Assembly: GCA_035288965.1 (NCBI GenBank)
Contig: DATDYQ010000034.1
Location: forward strand, 1-26,273
Source: DATDYQ01 sp035288965
Lineage (GTDB): Archaea > Nanobdellota > Nanobdellia > SCGC-AAA011-G17 > JAGVZF01
DNA: 26,273 nt
Direction: 5' to 3'
The translations under genes were made by a program, and so were the position numbers. Under the pieces are notes generated by a model. The model did no database searches. It worked only from the letters and a program-made list of their open reading frames with translations, and had not been told where the DNA came from. Below, piece after piece: positions 15,179 to 21,952 of the stretch (position 1 is the first letter of the stretch; each line of letters begins with the position of its first letter).

Positions 15179-15577
15179 ATGAATAAAAAAGGAGAGGGTA
15201 GTGACATAGAAGAGCAAGGAGCTTGGATATGGAGCATAATAGAACTTGCCATAGTCGCTTTTGCTTTGTTTGGAATTGTTAACAGGGCGATGAATGGTGA
15301 TGTATATGATAACGATTTTTTAAGCAAAGATTTGGGATTAATGATTGATGTTGCACAATCCAGTCCGGGGGAATTGAATGTCGATTATGCTTTTAATAAA
15401 GAAAGAATGATCAATGTGGATGAAAAAAGAAGCATTATAGTAAAGAGCGGAGAGAAATTTGATAGAATTGGAATTTATTATTTTAGTTATAATCAAGATT
15501 TCGCAATATTAAACAATGAAATTAGAGCTGATAAAATAAATATTAATTTGAAAAATAAAGAGGTAAAAATTTCATGA
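15179..15577 (+). CDS. Pilin-like minor subunit (cysteine-free)
   Basis: A 132-residue protein starting MNKKGEGSDIEEQGAWIWSI. The NKKG leader is followed by an unusually acidic linker (EGSDIEEQ) before the helix at ~16-36 (IIELAIVAFALFGIV). The ectodomain (~95 residues) looks beta-rich (RSIIVKSG, RIGIYYFSYN, AILNNEI) and contains no cysteine, unlike its neighbours. It is the first gene of a run of four whose ends overlap (4, 8 and 8 nt). That recalls, by number and coupling, the four minor pseudopilins that form tip complexes in bacterial type II secretion and type IV pili (analogy only). Confidence 0.72.
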   Translation: MNKKGEGSDIEEQGAWIWSIIELAIVAFALFGIVNRAMNGDVYDNDFLSKDLGLMIDVAQSSPGELNVDYAFNKERMINVDEKRSIIVKSGEKFDRIGIYYFSYNQDFAILNNEIRADKININLKNKEVKIS

Positions 15578-16053
15578 TTAAGACTGGACAAGATATAGGC
15601 GGAAGACAAGTTGTTGAGATTATGAGATTGATTTTCCTTGTAGTTGTGATTGTAATAATATCTTTTAGTGTTTATAGCTATATTGTAAAGAAAAATAAAA
15701 CAGGATATCTAGAAAATCAACTTTTAGTTGTGAGAGCATTATACGGGGGAGATTGTTTATTGTATGAAAATGAAAGAGTTAATGTTGGAGTGATAGATTT
15801 AAGCAAGATAGAAAATTCCCAGAAATGTTTTTTGGGAAGGGATTTCGGATTTTTGGCGAATATTACGGATAAAGATGGAAAAGAAGTCAAAAATTTTATT
15901 GTAAATAAAGATATGGCTGATTTGAGGTTTGGATGTAATGTGGCAAGGAAAGGATTTTATTGTGATACCCAAAAGGTTTTTGTGAGATATTATGATGGGG
16001 CTGAAATAAAACCAGGATTTTTAGAATTAAACATGGTGAGATATAATGAATAG
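15574..16053 (+). CDS. Pilin-like minor subunit with atypical GG/E+5 leader
   Basis: A 159-residue protein. Its leader (MIKTGQDIGGRQVVEIM) lacks the KKG of its neighbours. Instead, a Gly-Gly is followed by R-Q-V-V-E, which would put a glutamate at +5 of the mature protein, the position conserved in bacterial type IV pilins. One helix (~18-36) then leads to an ectodomain with four cysteines (GDCLL, QKCFL, FGCNV, FYCDT). It starts inside the previous gene's last codons (ATGA overlap) and overlaps the next start by 8 nt. The pilin assignment rests on layout and context rather than on a family match. Confidence 0.7.
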   Translation: MIKTGQDIGGRQVVEIMRLIFLVVVIVIISFSVYSYIVKKNKTGYLENQLLVVRALYGGDCLLYENERVNVGVIDLSKIENSQKCFLGRDFGFLANITDKDGKEVKNFIVNKDMADLRFGCNVARKGFYCDTQKVFVRYYDGAEIKPGFLELNMVRYNE

Positions 16054-16522
16054 AAAAGGATCTTCTTCAACAGTATCATTTTATGTTGATTTAATATTTA
16101 TGATGTTAATAATATTAATGTTAATTGTCTTTGTAATTTATGGAATTACAGTTCATAAAGCTAAAAGCAAAGAGGTTGTTGATATACAGTCTGTTAATCT
16201 AGGAGAGATACAATTGATTAATTTTTTAAGAGTGGATGATAATGCCCATAAAATTGAAAATTTTAAAAATAATAACTCTGGATTAGATGAAATTAAGATA
16301 GAACTAGAACAAATTTTTAAGCCATCTTTTGGAAGATGTTATAATATAATGATAGATGATAAAATTTTATTAACAAATGCATATTTAGGAGAAGGATTTT
16401 ACGATTCAATAATAAAATTACCAAGCAAAGACGGAATAATCAATATAAAATTAAGAGTCCAAAAATTTTATTTTGACGATAAATTAAAAAACAATTGTTT
16501 TTCACAATTTGAAAATGAATAA
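16046..16522 (+). CDS. Pilin-like minor subunit with two cysteines
   Basis: A 158-residue protein starting MNRKGSSSTVSFYVDLIFMM, a basic RKG leader and one long helix to about residue 33. The ectodomain is rich in Lys, Asn, Ile and Asp, with two cysteines (GRCYN near 92 and NNCFS near the end) that could pair. No recognised domain. It overlaps both neighbours by 8 nt and is therefore translationally coupled in the four-gene set. Confidence 0.7.
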   Translation: MNRKGSSSTVSFYVDLIFMMLIILMLIVFVIYGITVHKAKSKEVVDIQSVNLGEIQLINFLRVDDNAHKIENFKNNNSGLDEIKIELEQIFKPSFGRCYNIMIDDKILLTNAYLGEGFYDSIIKLPSKDGIINIKLRVQKFYFDDKLKNNCFSQFENE

Positions 16523-17279
16523 AAAAGGAGCTGTATTTTTTATGCCTGTACTGTTTTTAATAGTTTTAGGAGTTTTTGGATTTTTTCTTTACTCAGATAA
16601 TACACATAAAATTAAGGATAGATATAATCTATTGGGAATAGGACAAAATGAAGTGATAAATACTTATAATGAAGGTGAAAAAGCTTTATTATATTTGGAT
16701 GAAAGCGTTAAATTAAGCTTAAATAAAGCTTTGATTAATGTGAATGGGATAGATATTGGTTGTAGTATTACAAAAGGCTATAGCTTTGTTTACTCTAAAG
16801 GAAAAGAATGTTATTTAGAAGGAGATAATTTAAACAAAGCCTTTGGAACAGCTTTAAATGCAGAATTAGACAAGTTTTTGAAACAATATGATGATCTAGA
16901 AATTCCATCTAATAGTTATGATGTAAAAATCATTTTAAATAAAGGGAGTATTATTAAAGGAGAAAACAATAAACAAATAGAAGTGAAAAAAGAAGGAATT
17001 AATTATATGATAAAGAATAATTTTAATGTAAAAATGAATTATGATTTTTCAGATTTTATAGATAATAATAAGAAAATAAAAGAACTAGTTATAAAATGTG
17101 CTGATAATGATAAATGCTGGAGTGATAATATAGATAAAAAATGGAAGATAACTAAGGAAGGTAAAGTATTTATGTTTGATATTAATACAGGAAAGATGTT
17201 CAAATCATATGATCAAGATAATGATGTTGAATTAATATTAAAAATGGCTGTAGATATGAATAATCCATTGGGAAAATAA
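16515..17279 (+). CDS. Pilin-like subunit with 220-residue ectodomain
   Basis: A 254-residue protein starting MNKKGAVFFMPVLFLIVLGV. The NKKG leader and one helix (~6-25) precede an ectodomain with four cysteines (IGCSI, KECYL, and IKCADNDKCW) and no recognised family. The largest of the four coupled subunits, it occupies the last position, as the large GspK-type tip pseudopilin does in bacteria (analogy only). ATG 16515 is chosen because the TTG at 16509 merely adds MK in front of the leader. RPA begins one base after its stop, so the replication gene may be read through from the pilus operon. Confidence 0.7.
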   Translation: MNKKGAVFFMPVLFLIVLGVFGFFLYSDNTHKIKDRYNLLGIGQNEVINTYNEGEKALLYLDESVKLSLNKALINVNGIDIGCSITKGYSFVYSKGKECYLEGDNLNKAFGTALNAELDKFLKQYDDLEIPSNSYDVKIILNKGSIIKGENNKQIEVKKEGINYMIKNNFNVKMNYDFSDFIDNNKKIKELVIKCADNDKCWSDNIDKKWKITKEGKVFMFDINTGKMFKSYDQDNDVELILKMAVDMNNPLGK

Positions 17280-17280
17280 A

Positions 17281-18297
17281 ATGTTCAAACTAAACTATGA
17301 TGAAATTGTAGAAAAGATAATAAAAGAGAAAGGAATTAGCAAAGAAGAAATTGATGTTAAAATAAAGAAAAAATTAGAATTATTAAGCGATTTAATTAGT
17401 AAAGAAGGAGCTGCACACATAGTTGCAAATGAACTTGGAGTTAAGGTTTTTGAAGAAAATATTGATAGAAAATTAAAAATAAATAAAGTAATGCCTGGAA
17501 TGAGTATGGTTAATTTAGATGTTAAAGTTATTGACATATATGATGTTAGGAGTTTTAAAACAGAAAAAAGAGAAGGGAAAGTTGTAAATTTAATGGTTGG
17601 AGATGATACTGGAATGTTAAGATTAGTTTTATGGGATGAGAGTTTAATTAAGTTAATTGAAGATGGAAATATAAAACAAGGAGATATATTAAGAATAAAT
17701 AATGGATATTCTAGAGAAAATAATGGATATAGCGAAGTTCATCTGGGAAATAAAGCCAAGATATTAATAAATCCTGAAGGGGTAGTCATTGATGGAATAA
17801 AGGCTGGAGCTAGAAAGAGTTTATTAAAAAAACAAATAAAAGATTTAAAGGAAAATGAAAATGCTGAGATTGTTGGAACAGTAGTACAACTTTTTGATCC
17901 AAGATTTTATTCTGCATGTCCAGAATGCAATAAAAAAGTAGAATTTATTGATGGAAGTTATAAATGCGGAGTTCATGGAGAGATAGTTGCGAAGGATGTT
18001 CCAATATTAAATATGTTTTTAGATGACGGAACAGAAAATATTAGAATAGTTTGCTTTAGAGATATAGCTGATAATGTTTTAAACAATCAAAGCAGTAAAT
18101 TTAAAGAGCTTCCAAGTGAATTCGAAAGCTTTAAAAATGAATTATTAGGTAAACAATATAGAGTTTCAGGCAAAGTTGTGAGAAACGCTATGTTTGACAG
18201 GTTAGAATTTATAGCAAATTCAGTTGATGAGATCAATGCAAGTGATTATGCGGATGAAATAGTCAAGGAAGCTGAAAATGAGATGCAAAAGATGTAA
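17281..18297 (+). CDS. rpa: Replication protein A (ssDNA-binding), two OB folds and zinc finger
   Basis: A 338-residue archaeal RPA that coats single-stranded DNA in replication, repair and recombination. Residues 1-65 form a helical N-terminal region. The first OB fold spans ~75-165 (SMVNLDVKVIDIYDVRSFKT, VGDDTGMLRLVLWDE). The second starts near 192 (AEIVGTVVQLFDPRF) and contains a C2CH zinc site, C213-x2-C216 ... C229-x2-H232, before LNMFLDDGTENIRIVCFRD. It starts 1 nt after the last pilin-like gene with no clear promoter or strong Shine-Dalgarno of its own, so it is probably in the same transcript. Its last 20 nt overlap the zinc-ribbon mini-gene. Confidence 0.9.
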   Translation: MFKLNYDEIVEKIIKEKGISKEEIDVKIKKKLELLSDLISKEGAAHIVANELGVKVFEENIDRKLKINKVMPGMSMVNLDVKVIDIYDVRSFKTEKREGKVVNLMVGDDTGMLRLVLWDESLIKLIEDGNIKQGDILRINNGYSRENNGYSEVHLGNKAKILINPEGVVIDGIKAGARKSLLKKQIKDLKENENAEIVGTVVQLFDPRFYSACPECNKKVEFIDGSYKCGVHGEIVAKDVPILNMFLDDGTENIRIVCFRDIADNVLNNQSSKFKELPSEFESFKNELLGKQYRVSGKVVRNAMFDRLEFIANSVDEINASDYADEIVKEAENEMQKM

Positions 18298-18418
18298 TGG
18301 ACACATGGTAAATGTAGCTGATGAAGAAGTTATGATTCCGTTCTATAAGTGTGATGGGTGTGGATATGAGATAATGGACAAGAATATCTTTTATGATAGG
18401 ATGAATTCTGCTAGTTAA
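18278..18418 (+). CDS. 46-residue zinc-ribbon mini-protein
   Basis: A small reading frame starting inside the 3' end of the RPA gene (20-nt overlap): MRCKRCNGHMVNVADEEVMI, then PFYKCDGCGYEIMDKNIFYD and MNSAS. Two CxxC knuckles (C3/C6 and C25/C28) about 18 residues apart make a textbook zinc ribbon. The overlap implies coupled translation with RPA. The stop shares TTAA with the convergent vapC-like gene. It could be an RPA partner or nucleic-acid-binding adaptor; the zinc fold is well supported, the role is unknown. Confidence 0.78.
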   Translation: MRCKRCNGHMVNVADEEVMIPFYKCDGCGYEIMDKNIFYDRMNSAS

Positions 18419-18807
18419 TAAGTTTCTATTTCTATTCCTTTAATTTTAGAAAAATCTTTAATATTTCTTGTAAGAATTTTATCTTTTTTTATCATAGTAA
18501 TACCAGCGATTAAGCTATCTATTGGATCTATCATTTTACCTTCCTTTATTAAACTTCCATCTATTTCTCCTGCTTTTTCTGCAGAATCATTATCTAAGTG
18601 AAGAATTAATTGACCCTTTAGTATTTTCACTATTTTATTTTTTTCTTCTATCGGTTTTTTGCTTCTTTCTATTCCACTAAAAAGTTCAAATATTGTTAAT
18701 GATGTAACTAATTGAGGCTCATTTTTGTTAATTAGTTCATGGAGCTTAACTATTGCCTTTCCATCATTATGCATAACATCTATTATGAATGTTGTGTCAA
18801 ATATCAT
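18415..18807 (-). CDS. vapC: VapC-type PIN-domain toxin (ribonuclease)
   Basis: A 130-residue PIN-domain nuclease, usual VapC length. The acidic metal-binding residues are in place: D4 in MIFDTTFIID, E41 in TIFELFSGI, D97 in IDPIDSLIAG (with D94 nearby) and D118 in LTRNIKDF. VapC toxins cleave tRNA or rRNA and are held by the VapB made from the gene just upstream, which overlaps its start by 4 nt. The 3' end shares its stop bases with the zinc-ribbon gene. Confidence 0.92.
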   Translation of the reverse strand: MIFDTTFIIDVMHNDGKAIVKLHELINKNEPQLVTSLTIFELFSGIERSKKPIEEKNKIVKILKGQLILHLDNDSAEKAGEIDGSLIKEGKMIDPIDSLIAGITMIKKDKILTRNIKDFSKIKGIEIETY

Positions 18808-19037
18808 TTTATTTTTAACGCTGTATTATTTAATCTTTTTCTGAATCTTGTTCTTGTTTCTTTAACAGAATCTTTTAATTCATCAGCCTCTTTTTTTGAT
18901 AGAATGCCAACTAAGTCCAAAAGAGAATATCTTCCAGTAATCTTAGTAATCACATCACTAAAACTTTCTTTAGGTTCTTTAAATGATGCTAGTCTTTCAT
19001 ATGCATCATTGGTTATAGTAATACTTTTGGTTGCCAT
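18804..19037 (-). CDS. vapB: VapB-type antitoxin (UPF0330/DUF217-like)
   Basis: A 77-residue protein with an N-terminal ribbon-helix-helix-like start (TKSITITNDAYERLASFKEP, then ESFSDVITKIT) that would bind the operator. The charged C-terminal tail (KETRTRFRKRLNN) would wrap the toxin. The pattern 'I.I...AYERL...K...ESFSDVI..' is typical of the archaeal VapB/UPF0330 group. It is first in the operon and overlaps vapC by 4 nt, as usual for antitoxin-toxin coupling. Confidence 0.9.
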   Translation of the reverse strand: MATKSITITNDAYERLASFKEPKESFSDVITKITGRYSLLDLVGILSKKEADELKDSVKETRTRFRKRLNNTALKIK

Positions 19038-19044
19038 ATAATAA

Positions 19045-19068
19045 GTGTATGTACGTGTATTTATATAG
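19045..19068 (-). promoter_or_regulatory. vapBC promoter with tandem GTGTAT repeats (possible operator)
   Basis: On the minus strand a TATA box TATATAAAT lies at ~19060-19068, about 25 nt from the ATG at 19037. Between box and start, GTGTAT occurs twice (19045-19050 and 19055-19060, plus-strand reading), spaced 10 bp apart. One helical turn is the spacing expected for two ribbon-helix-helix dimers, so this could be the VapB autoregulatory operator. Confidence 0.4.
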
Positions 19069-19125
19069 ATTTCTATACTCTTCTTAGTATTTTAGAAAAG
19101 ATAGGAATAATGTTAATTAAAAAGA

Positions 19126-19134
19126 TTTATAAAT
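19126..19134 (+). promoter_or_regulatory. TATA box of the 19156-21484 gene run
   Basis: TTTATAAAT is centred 26 nt before ATG 19156, so the first gene is probably leaderless. Later genes of the run carry GGGGG ribosome sites instead. Confidence 0.55.
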
Positions 19135-19155
19135 TCTATTAAGTATATACAGGAA

Positions 19156-19746
19156 ATGAAAACTTGGGTAAAATTTTTTATTATAACTTTGATATTAGGA
19201 ATACCCGCTTTAATTTTAGGACCTATTATATGGGCTCCTTCTCCTGATATTCATGTAACTTCATCCCAATTTCCCTTTTTTGCATTTATAGCATTAGTAG
19301 AAGCTTTATTATTTGGATTTGGAGTTGCATTTTTAATATATATTTTACCAATAGTTAAGAAGAAGAGTGATAAATCTACTTGGTGGGCCTTTATTTCTTT
19401 GGTATGGCTTTTAGTTTCATGGTGGCCACATGATAATTCACATATACATAATGGATTTGATCCAGCAGGGTTATTAATTATTGATTTAACTTTCCATCTT
19501 ACAATTATTTTAGCTTCATTGATATTAACATTTTACTTTATTAAAAGTATAGGGGGAATTAAAATGGGAAAAAGAAAAGTAGCTGATTGCAGATTGATGC
19601 CAAGCGAGAAAAATTGTTCATTAACTGTAGCAGGAACAGAAGATGAGGTAATGAAAGTATCAGTAAGACATGCTGTTGAAGAACATGGACATACAGATAG
19701 TAAAGAATTAAGAAAACAAATTAAATCGATGTTAAAAGATGAGTAA
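19156..19746 (+). CDS. Four-helix membrane protein fused to a DUF1059 domain
   Basis: A 196-residue protein. Residues ~6-26, 41-65, 76-92 and 104-130 are transmembrane, with a Trp/His-rich stretch (LVSWWPHDNSHIHNGFDP) before the last helix. From M137 onward, GKRKVADCRLMPSEKNCSLT and VMKVSVRHAVEEHGH match DUF1059, usually a stand-alone small protein of ~60 residues. The join (FIKSIGGIKMGKRK) contains an in-frame ATG at 19564 with GGGGGA 7 nt before it. The DUF1059 part may therefore also be made alone, or this is a recent read-through fusion. Function of either part is unknown. Confidence 0.78.
   Translation: MKTWVKFFIITLILGIPALILGPIIWAPSPDIHVTSSQFPFFAFIALVEALLFGFGVAFLIYILPIVKKKSDKSTWWAFISLVWLLVSWWPHDNSHIHNGFDPAGLLIIDLTFHLTIILASLILTFYFIKSIGGIKMGKRKVADCRLMPSEKNCSLTVAGTEDEVMKVSVRHAVEEHGHTDSKELRKQIKSMLKDE
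19552..19746 (+). promoter_or_regulatory. Internal ribosome site and possible independent DUF1059 start (ATG 19564)
   Basis: GGGGG at 19552-19556 is followed after 7 nt by an in-frame ATG (19564) that opens a complete 60-residue DUF1059 protein. The same element at the same spacing precedes the true starts at 19759, 20210, 21567 and 21953, so internal initiation is likely. Confidence 0.45.
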
Positions 19747-19758
19747 GGGGGATATAAA

Positions 19759-20175
19759 ATGGCTTTTGAGAATGTAAATTATCTAGCAATATTAGTTGCT
19801 GGAATTATATCTATGGTAGTTGGATTTTTGTGGTATGGTCCATTATTTGGAAAAGCGTGGATGAGATTAAGTGGTTTTGATTCCAAAAAAATAGATGAAT
19901 CTAAGAAGAAAGGAATGACTAAAAGTTATATTATAATGTTTATAGCAACTTTAATCTTTGCTTGTGTTTTAGCAACTCTTCTTGGGATGATGAGCATAAC
20001 AACATTTACAAGAGGAATGTGGATAGGATTTTTAGTATGGCTTGGATTTTATGCAACATCAGGATTAGGAATGTTATTATGGGAAGGAAAACCATTTAAA
20101 TTATATGTAATAAATATGTTACATTATTTAGTTGTGTTATTAATTATAGGCGGAATGTTAGCTGTTTGGCGCTAA
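19759..20175 (+). CDS. DUF1761 family membrane protein
   Basis: A 138-residue membrane protein of the DUF1761 type: NYLAILVAGIISMVVGFLWY, GPLFGKAWMRLSGF, then three further helices with RGMWIGFLVWLGFYATSGLG and a C-terminal NMLHYLVVLLIIGGMLAVWR. Length and order match the family, which has no established function. It follows the membrane-DUF1059 gene after 12 nt, with GGGGGA 7 nt before its ATG. A short T-tract (20181-20187) follows the stop. The family is mainly bacterial, which fits an acquired cassette. Confidence 0.88.
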   Translation: MAFENVNYLAILVAGIISMVVGFLWYGPLFGKAWMRLSGFDSKKIDESKKKGMTKSYIIMFIATLIFACVLATLLGMMSITTFTRGMWIGFLVWLGFYATSGLGMLLWEGKPFKLYVINMLHYLVVLLIIGGMLAVWR

Positions 20176-20209
20176 TTTCCTTTTTTTAAATTTATAGGGG
20201 GAATGAAAA

Positions 20210-20590
20210 ATGGATAAAGTAGTACATTTTGAAATACCGGCTGATGATTTAAAGAGGGCTGAGAAGTTTTATGAGAAAACATTTGGATGGAGTATTAATT
20301 CAATGCCTGAGATGAAATATACAATAGTAAGAACAGCTGAGGTTGATGAAAAGTTTATGCCAAAAGAAGTTGGATCTATAAATGGCGGGATGTTTAAAAG
20401 AACAGATGATTTAAAGAATGTTGTAATAACTATAGATGTTAAAAATATTGATAAATCTCTTAAAATTATAGAAAAGAATGGTGGAAATATATTGAGAAAG
20501 AAAACAAATGTAGGTGATATGGGATTTGTAGCTTACTTTAAAGATACAGAAGGAAATATTGTTGGATTGTGGGAGAATGCTAAAAAGTGA
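20210..20590 (+). CDS. VOC (glyoxalase/bleomycin-resistance fold) family protein
   Basis: A 126-residue vicinal-oxygen-chelate protein: VVHFEIPADDLKRAEKFYEK, TFGWSI, then NGGMFKRT and a second half module ending in FVAYFKDTEGNIVGLWE. These two beta-alpha-beta-beta-beta halves are typical of the single-chain dimeric VOC proteins. Candidate metal ligands are H6, and E122 in GLWE. The substrate cannot be named; relatives include glyoxalase I, dioxygenases and drug-binding proteins. GGGGG sits 8 nt before the ATG. The next gene starts at or inside its stop codon. Confidence 0.87.
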   Translation: MDKVVHFEIPADDLKRAEKFYEKTFGWSINSMPEMKYTIVRTAEVDEKFMPKEVGSINGGMFKRTDDLKNVVITIDVKNIDKSLKIIEKNGGNILRKKTNVGDMGFVAYFKDTEGNIVGLWENAKK

Positions 20591-20592
20591 AA

Positions 20593-21096
20593 ATGGCATT
20601 TGAATACATTTATAAAAATAAAGAAGCAAATTTTGGGCCACCGATTCAAAGACAAGTTTCTGGTGGTACTCACATAACATTTGAAATTATTTTAAAAAAA
20701 GATGGGAAATATATTGCATTGAGAAGAAAAAGTATACCAGGGCATGAATCTCCTCCAAACAGCGAAAATTATCCTACAGGAATGCTATTTTTTTGTCATA
20801 ATTTGATAAGATATGGAGAATCAGTAGAAGATTGTATAAAAAGAATAGTAAAAGAACAATGTAGGGTTTTAGTTAAGAAATTTAAATTTGTTTTTATGGA
20901 ATCTTTTATACAAGAGAAAGATAAGCAATGGGCGATAACATCTTATGTAATTGCAGAAACTAATAGAATTCCAAAACCAGGAAATTATGGAAATAAGATT
21001 ACAGAAGTTATTTTATTCGATAAGGATAATATTCCAAATGATTTTGCTTGGTGGAGTAAAAAAGAATTTGAAAAATTTATTAAGGAGTATGATTAA
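20593..21096 (+). CDS. Nudix-fold protein with degenerate Nudix box
   Basis: A ~167-residue protein resembling Nudix hydrolases: a strand-rich start HITFEIILKKDGKYIALRRK, then GESVEDCIKRIVKEQCRVLV at the place of the Nudix box (Gx5Ex7REUxEExGU). The box keeps G, the first E and the following R, but REUxEE reads RIVKEQ, so two metal-binding glutamates are lost. By family knowledge such a protein may bind but not hydrolyse a nucleoside-diphosphate compound. A GTG at 20587, overlapping the previous stop as GTGA, is an alternative start. The next gene follows immediately. Confidence 0.7.
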   Translation: MAFEYIYKNKEANFGPPIQRQVSGGTHITFEIILKKDGKYIALRRKSIPGHESPPNSENYPTGMLFFCHNLIRYGESVEDCIKRIVKEQCRVLVKKFKFVFMESFIQEKDKQWAITSYVIAETNRIPKPGNYGNKITEVILFDKDNIPNDFAWWSKKEFEKFIKEYD

Positions 21097-21097
21097 G

Positions 21098-21484
21098 ATG
21101 AAAACAATAAAACAAGTTGTAACCTTTAAAGCTAAACCAAGTGAAGTTTATCAAGCTTTGATGGATTCAAAGAAACATGCTGCATTTACAGGAGCTCCAG
21201 CGAATATAAAAGATAAAGTTGGAACAAAATTTACAGCTTATGGAGATTATATTGAAGGAGAAAATTTAGAATTAATTAAAAATAAGAAAATTGTTCAGAA
21301 GTGGAGAGGGAGTGAATGGGAAAAGGGGCATTATTCTAAAGTTAAATATGAATTAAAAGCTGTAAAAGGCGGGACTAAATTAACATTCACACAAACAGAA
21401 GTTCCCGATAAAGAATATAAGCATATTAATCAGGGATGGAAGGAACAGTATTGGAATAAGATGAAAGAAGTTTTTAATTGGTAG
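21098..21484 (+). CDS. SRPBCC/AHSA1 (START-like) domain protein
   Basis: A 128-residue protein of the AHSA1/SRPBCC fold: MKTIKQVVTFKAKPSEVYQA, ALMDSKKHAAFTG, a central IVQKWRGSEWEKGHYSKVKY, and GGTKLTFTQTEVPDKEY, ending in a helix with GWKEQYWNKMKEVF. Members bind hydrophobic ligands or stimulate Hsp90 ATPase; the specific ligand is unknown. The frame is open upstream to 20951, but TAAGGAG at 21081-21086 and the domain start select ATG 21098, 1 nt after the previous stop. It ends the operon-like run; an 82-bp gap follows. Confidence 0.88.
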   Translation: MKTIKQVVTFKAKPSEVYQALMDSKKHAAFTGAPANIKDKVGTKFTAYGDYIEGENLELIKNKKIVQKWRGSEWEKGHYSKVKYELKAVKGGTKLTFTQTEVPDKEYKHINQGWKEQYWNKMKEVFNW

Positions 21485-21566
21485 ATTTTAGAAAGATTTA
21501 AAATTCACAAACTTAATAAATAATAAGGTATCTAGTTTATTAAGAATATTAATGGGGGGATGAATT

Positions 21567-21941
21567 ATGAGTTATGTTGATGGATTTGTTTTGGTAGTTC
21601 CAAAGAAGAATACTAAAGCTTATCAAAAGATGGCTAATGCAGGTGGTAAGATGTGGAAAAAATATGGCGCAATTGGGTATTTTGAGTGTATGGGTGATGA
21701 TTTAAATCCCAATATGGGTGGTATGAAAGTATTAACCTTTCCTAAAATGGCTAAAGTAAAAAAAGATGAGACAGTTTGGTTTTCATTTATTATTTATAAA
21801 TCAAAAAAACATAGGAATGAAGTGAATGCAAAAGTAATGAAAGATCCATCTATGAATGAAGCTAATTGGAAAGATAAACCAATGCCATTTGATGTGAAAA
21901 AAATGGCTTATGGCGGATTTAAAGTTATGGTAAAGAAATAG
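21567..21941 (+). CDS. DUF1428 (YbaA-like) family protein
   Basis: A 124-residue protein matching DUF1428 over its whole length: YVDGFVLVVPKKNTKAYQKM, then GAIGYFECMGDD, ETVWFSFIIYKSKKHRNEVN, MKDPSM and a C-terminal MPFDVKKMAYGGFKVMV. The fold is a dimeric alpha-beta barrel; E. coli YbaA is the best-known member and has no proven activity. Six Gs (21554-21559) lie 7 nt before the ATG. The stop abuts the GGGGG that serves the next gene. Confidence 0.92.
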   Translation: MSYVDGFVLVVPKKNTKAYQKMANAGGKMWKKYGAIGYFECMGDDLNPNMGGMKVLTFPKMAKVKKDETVWFSFIIYKSKKHRNEVNAKVMKDPSMNEANWKDKPMPFDVKKMAYGGFKVMVKK

Positions 21942-21952
21942 GGGGAATAAAA

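Noticed and set aside
10540..17279. Bacterial conjugation or type IV secretion (VirB/TrbC) system
   Set aside because: There are no VirB4, VirD4 or relaxase motifs. The ATPase/platform pair and the single-helix Gly-leader proteins fit the type IV filament superfamily instead.
20951..21097. Extension of the SRPBCC frame upstream into the Nudix-like gene
   Set aside because: TAAGGAG lies just before ATG 21098, where the AHSA1 domain begins. The upstream residues are an out-of-frame reading of the preceding gene.
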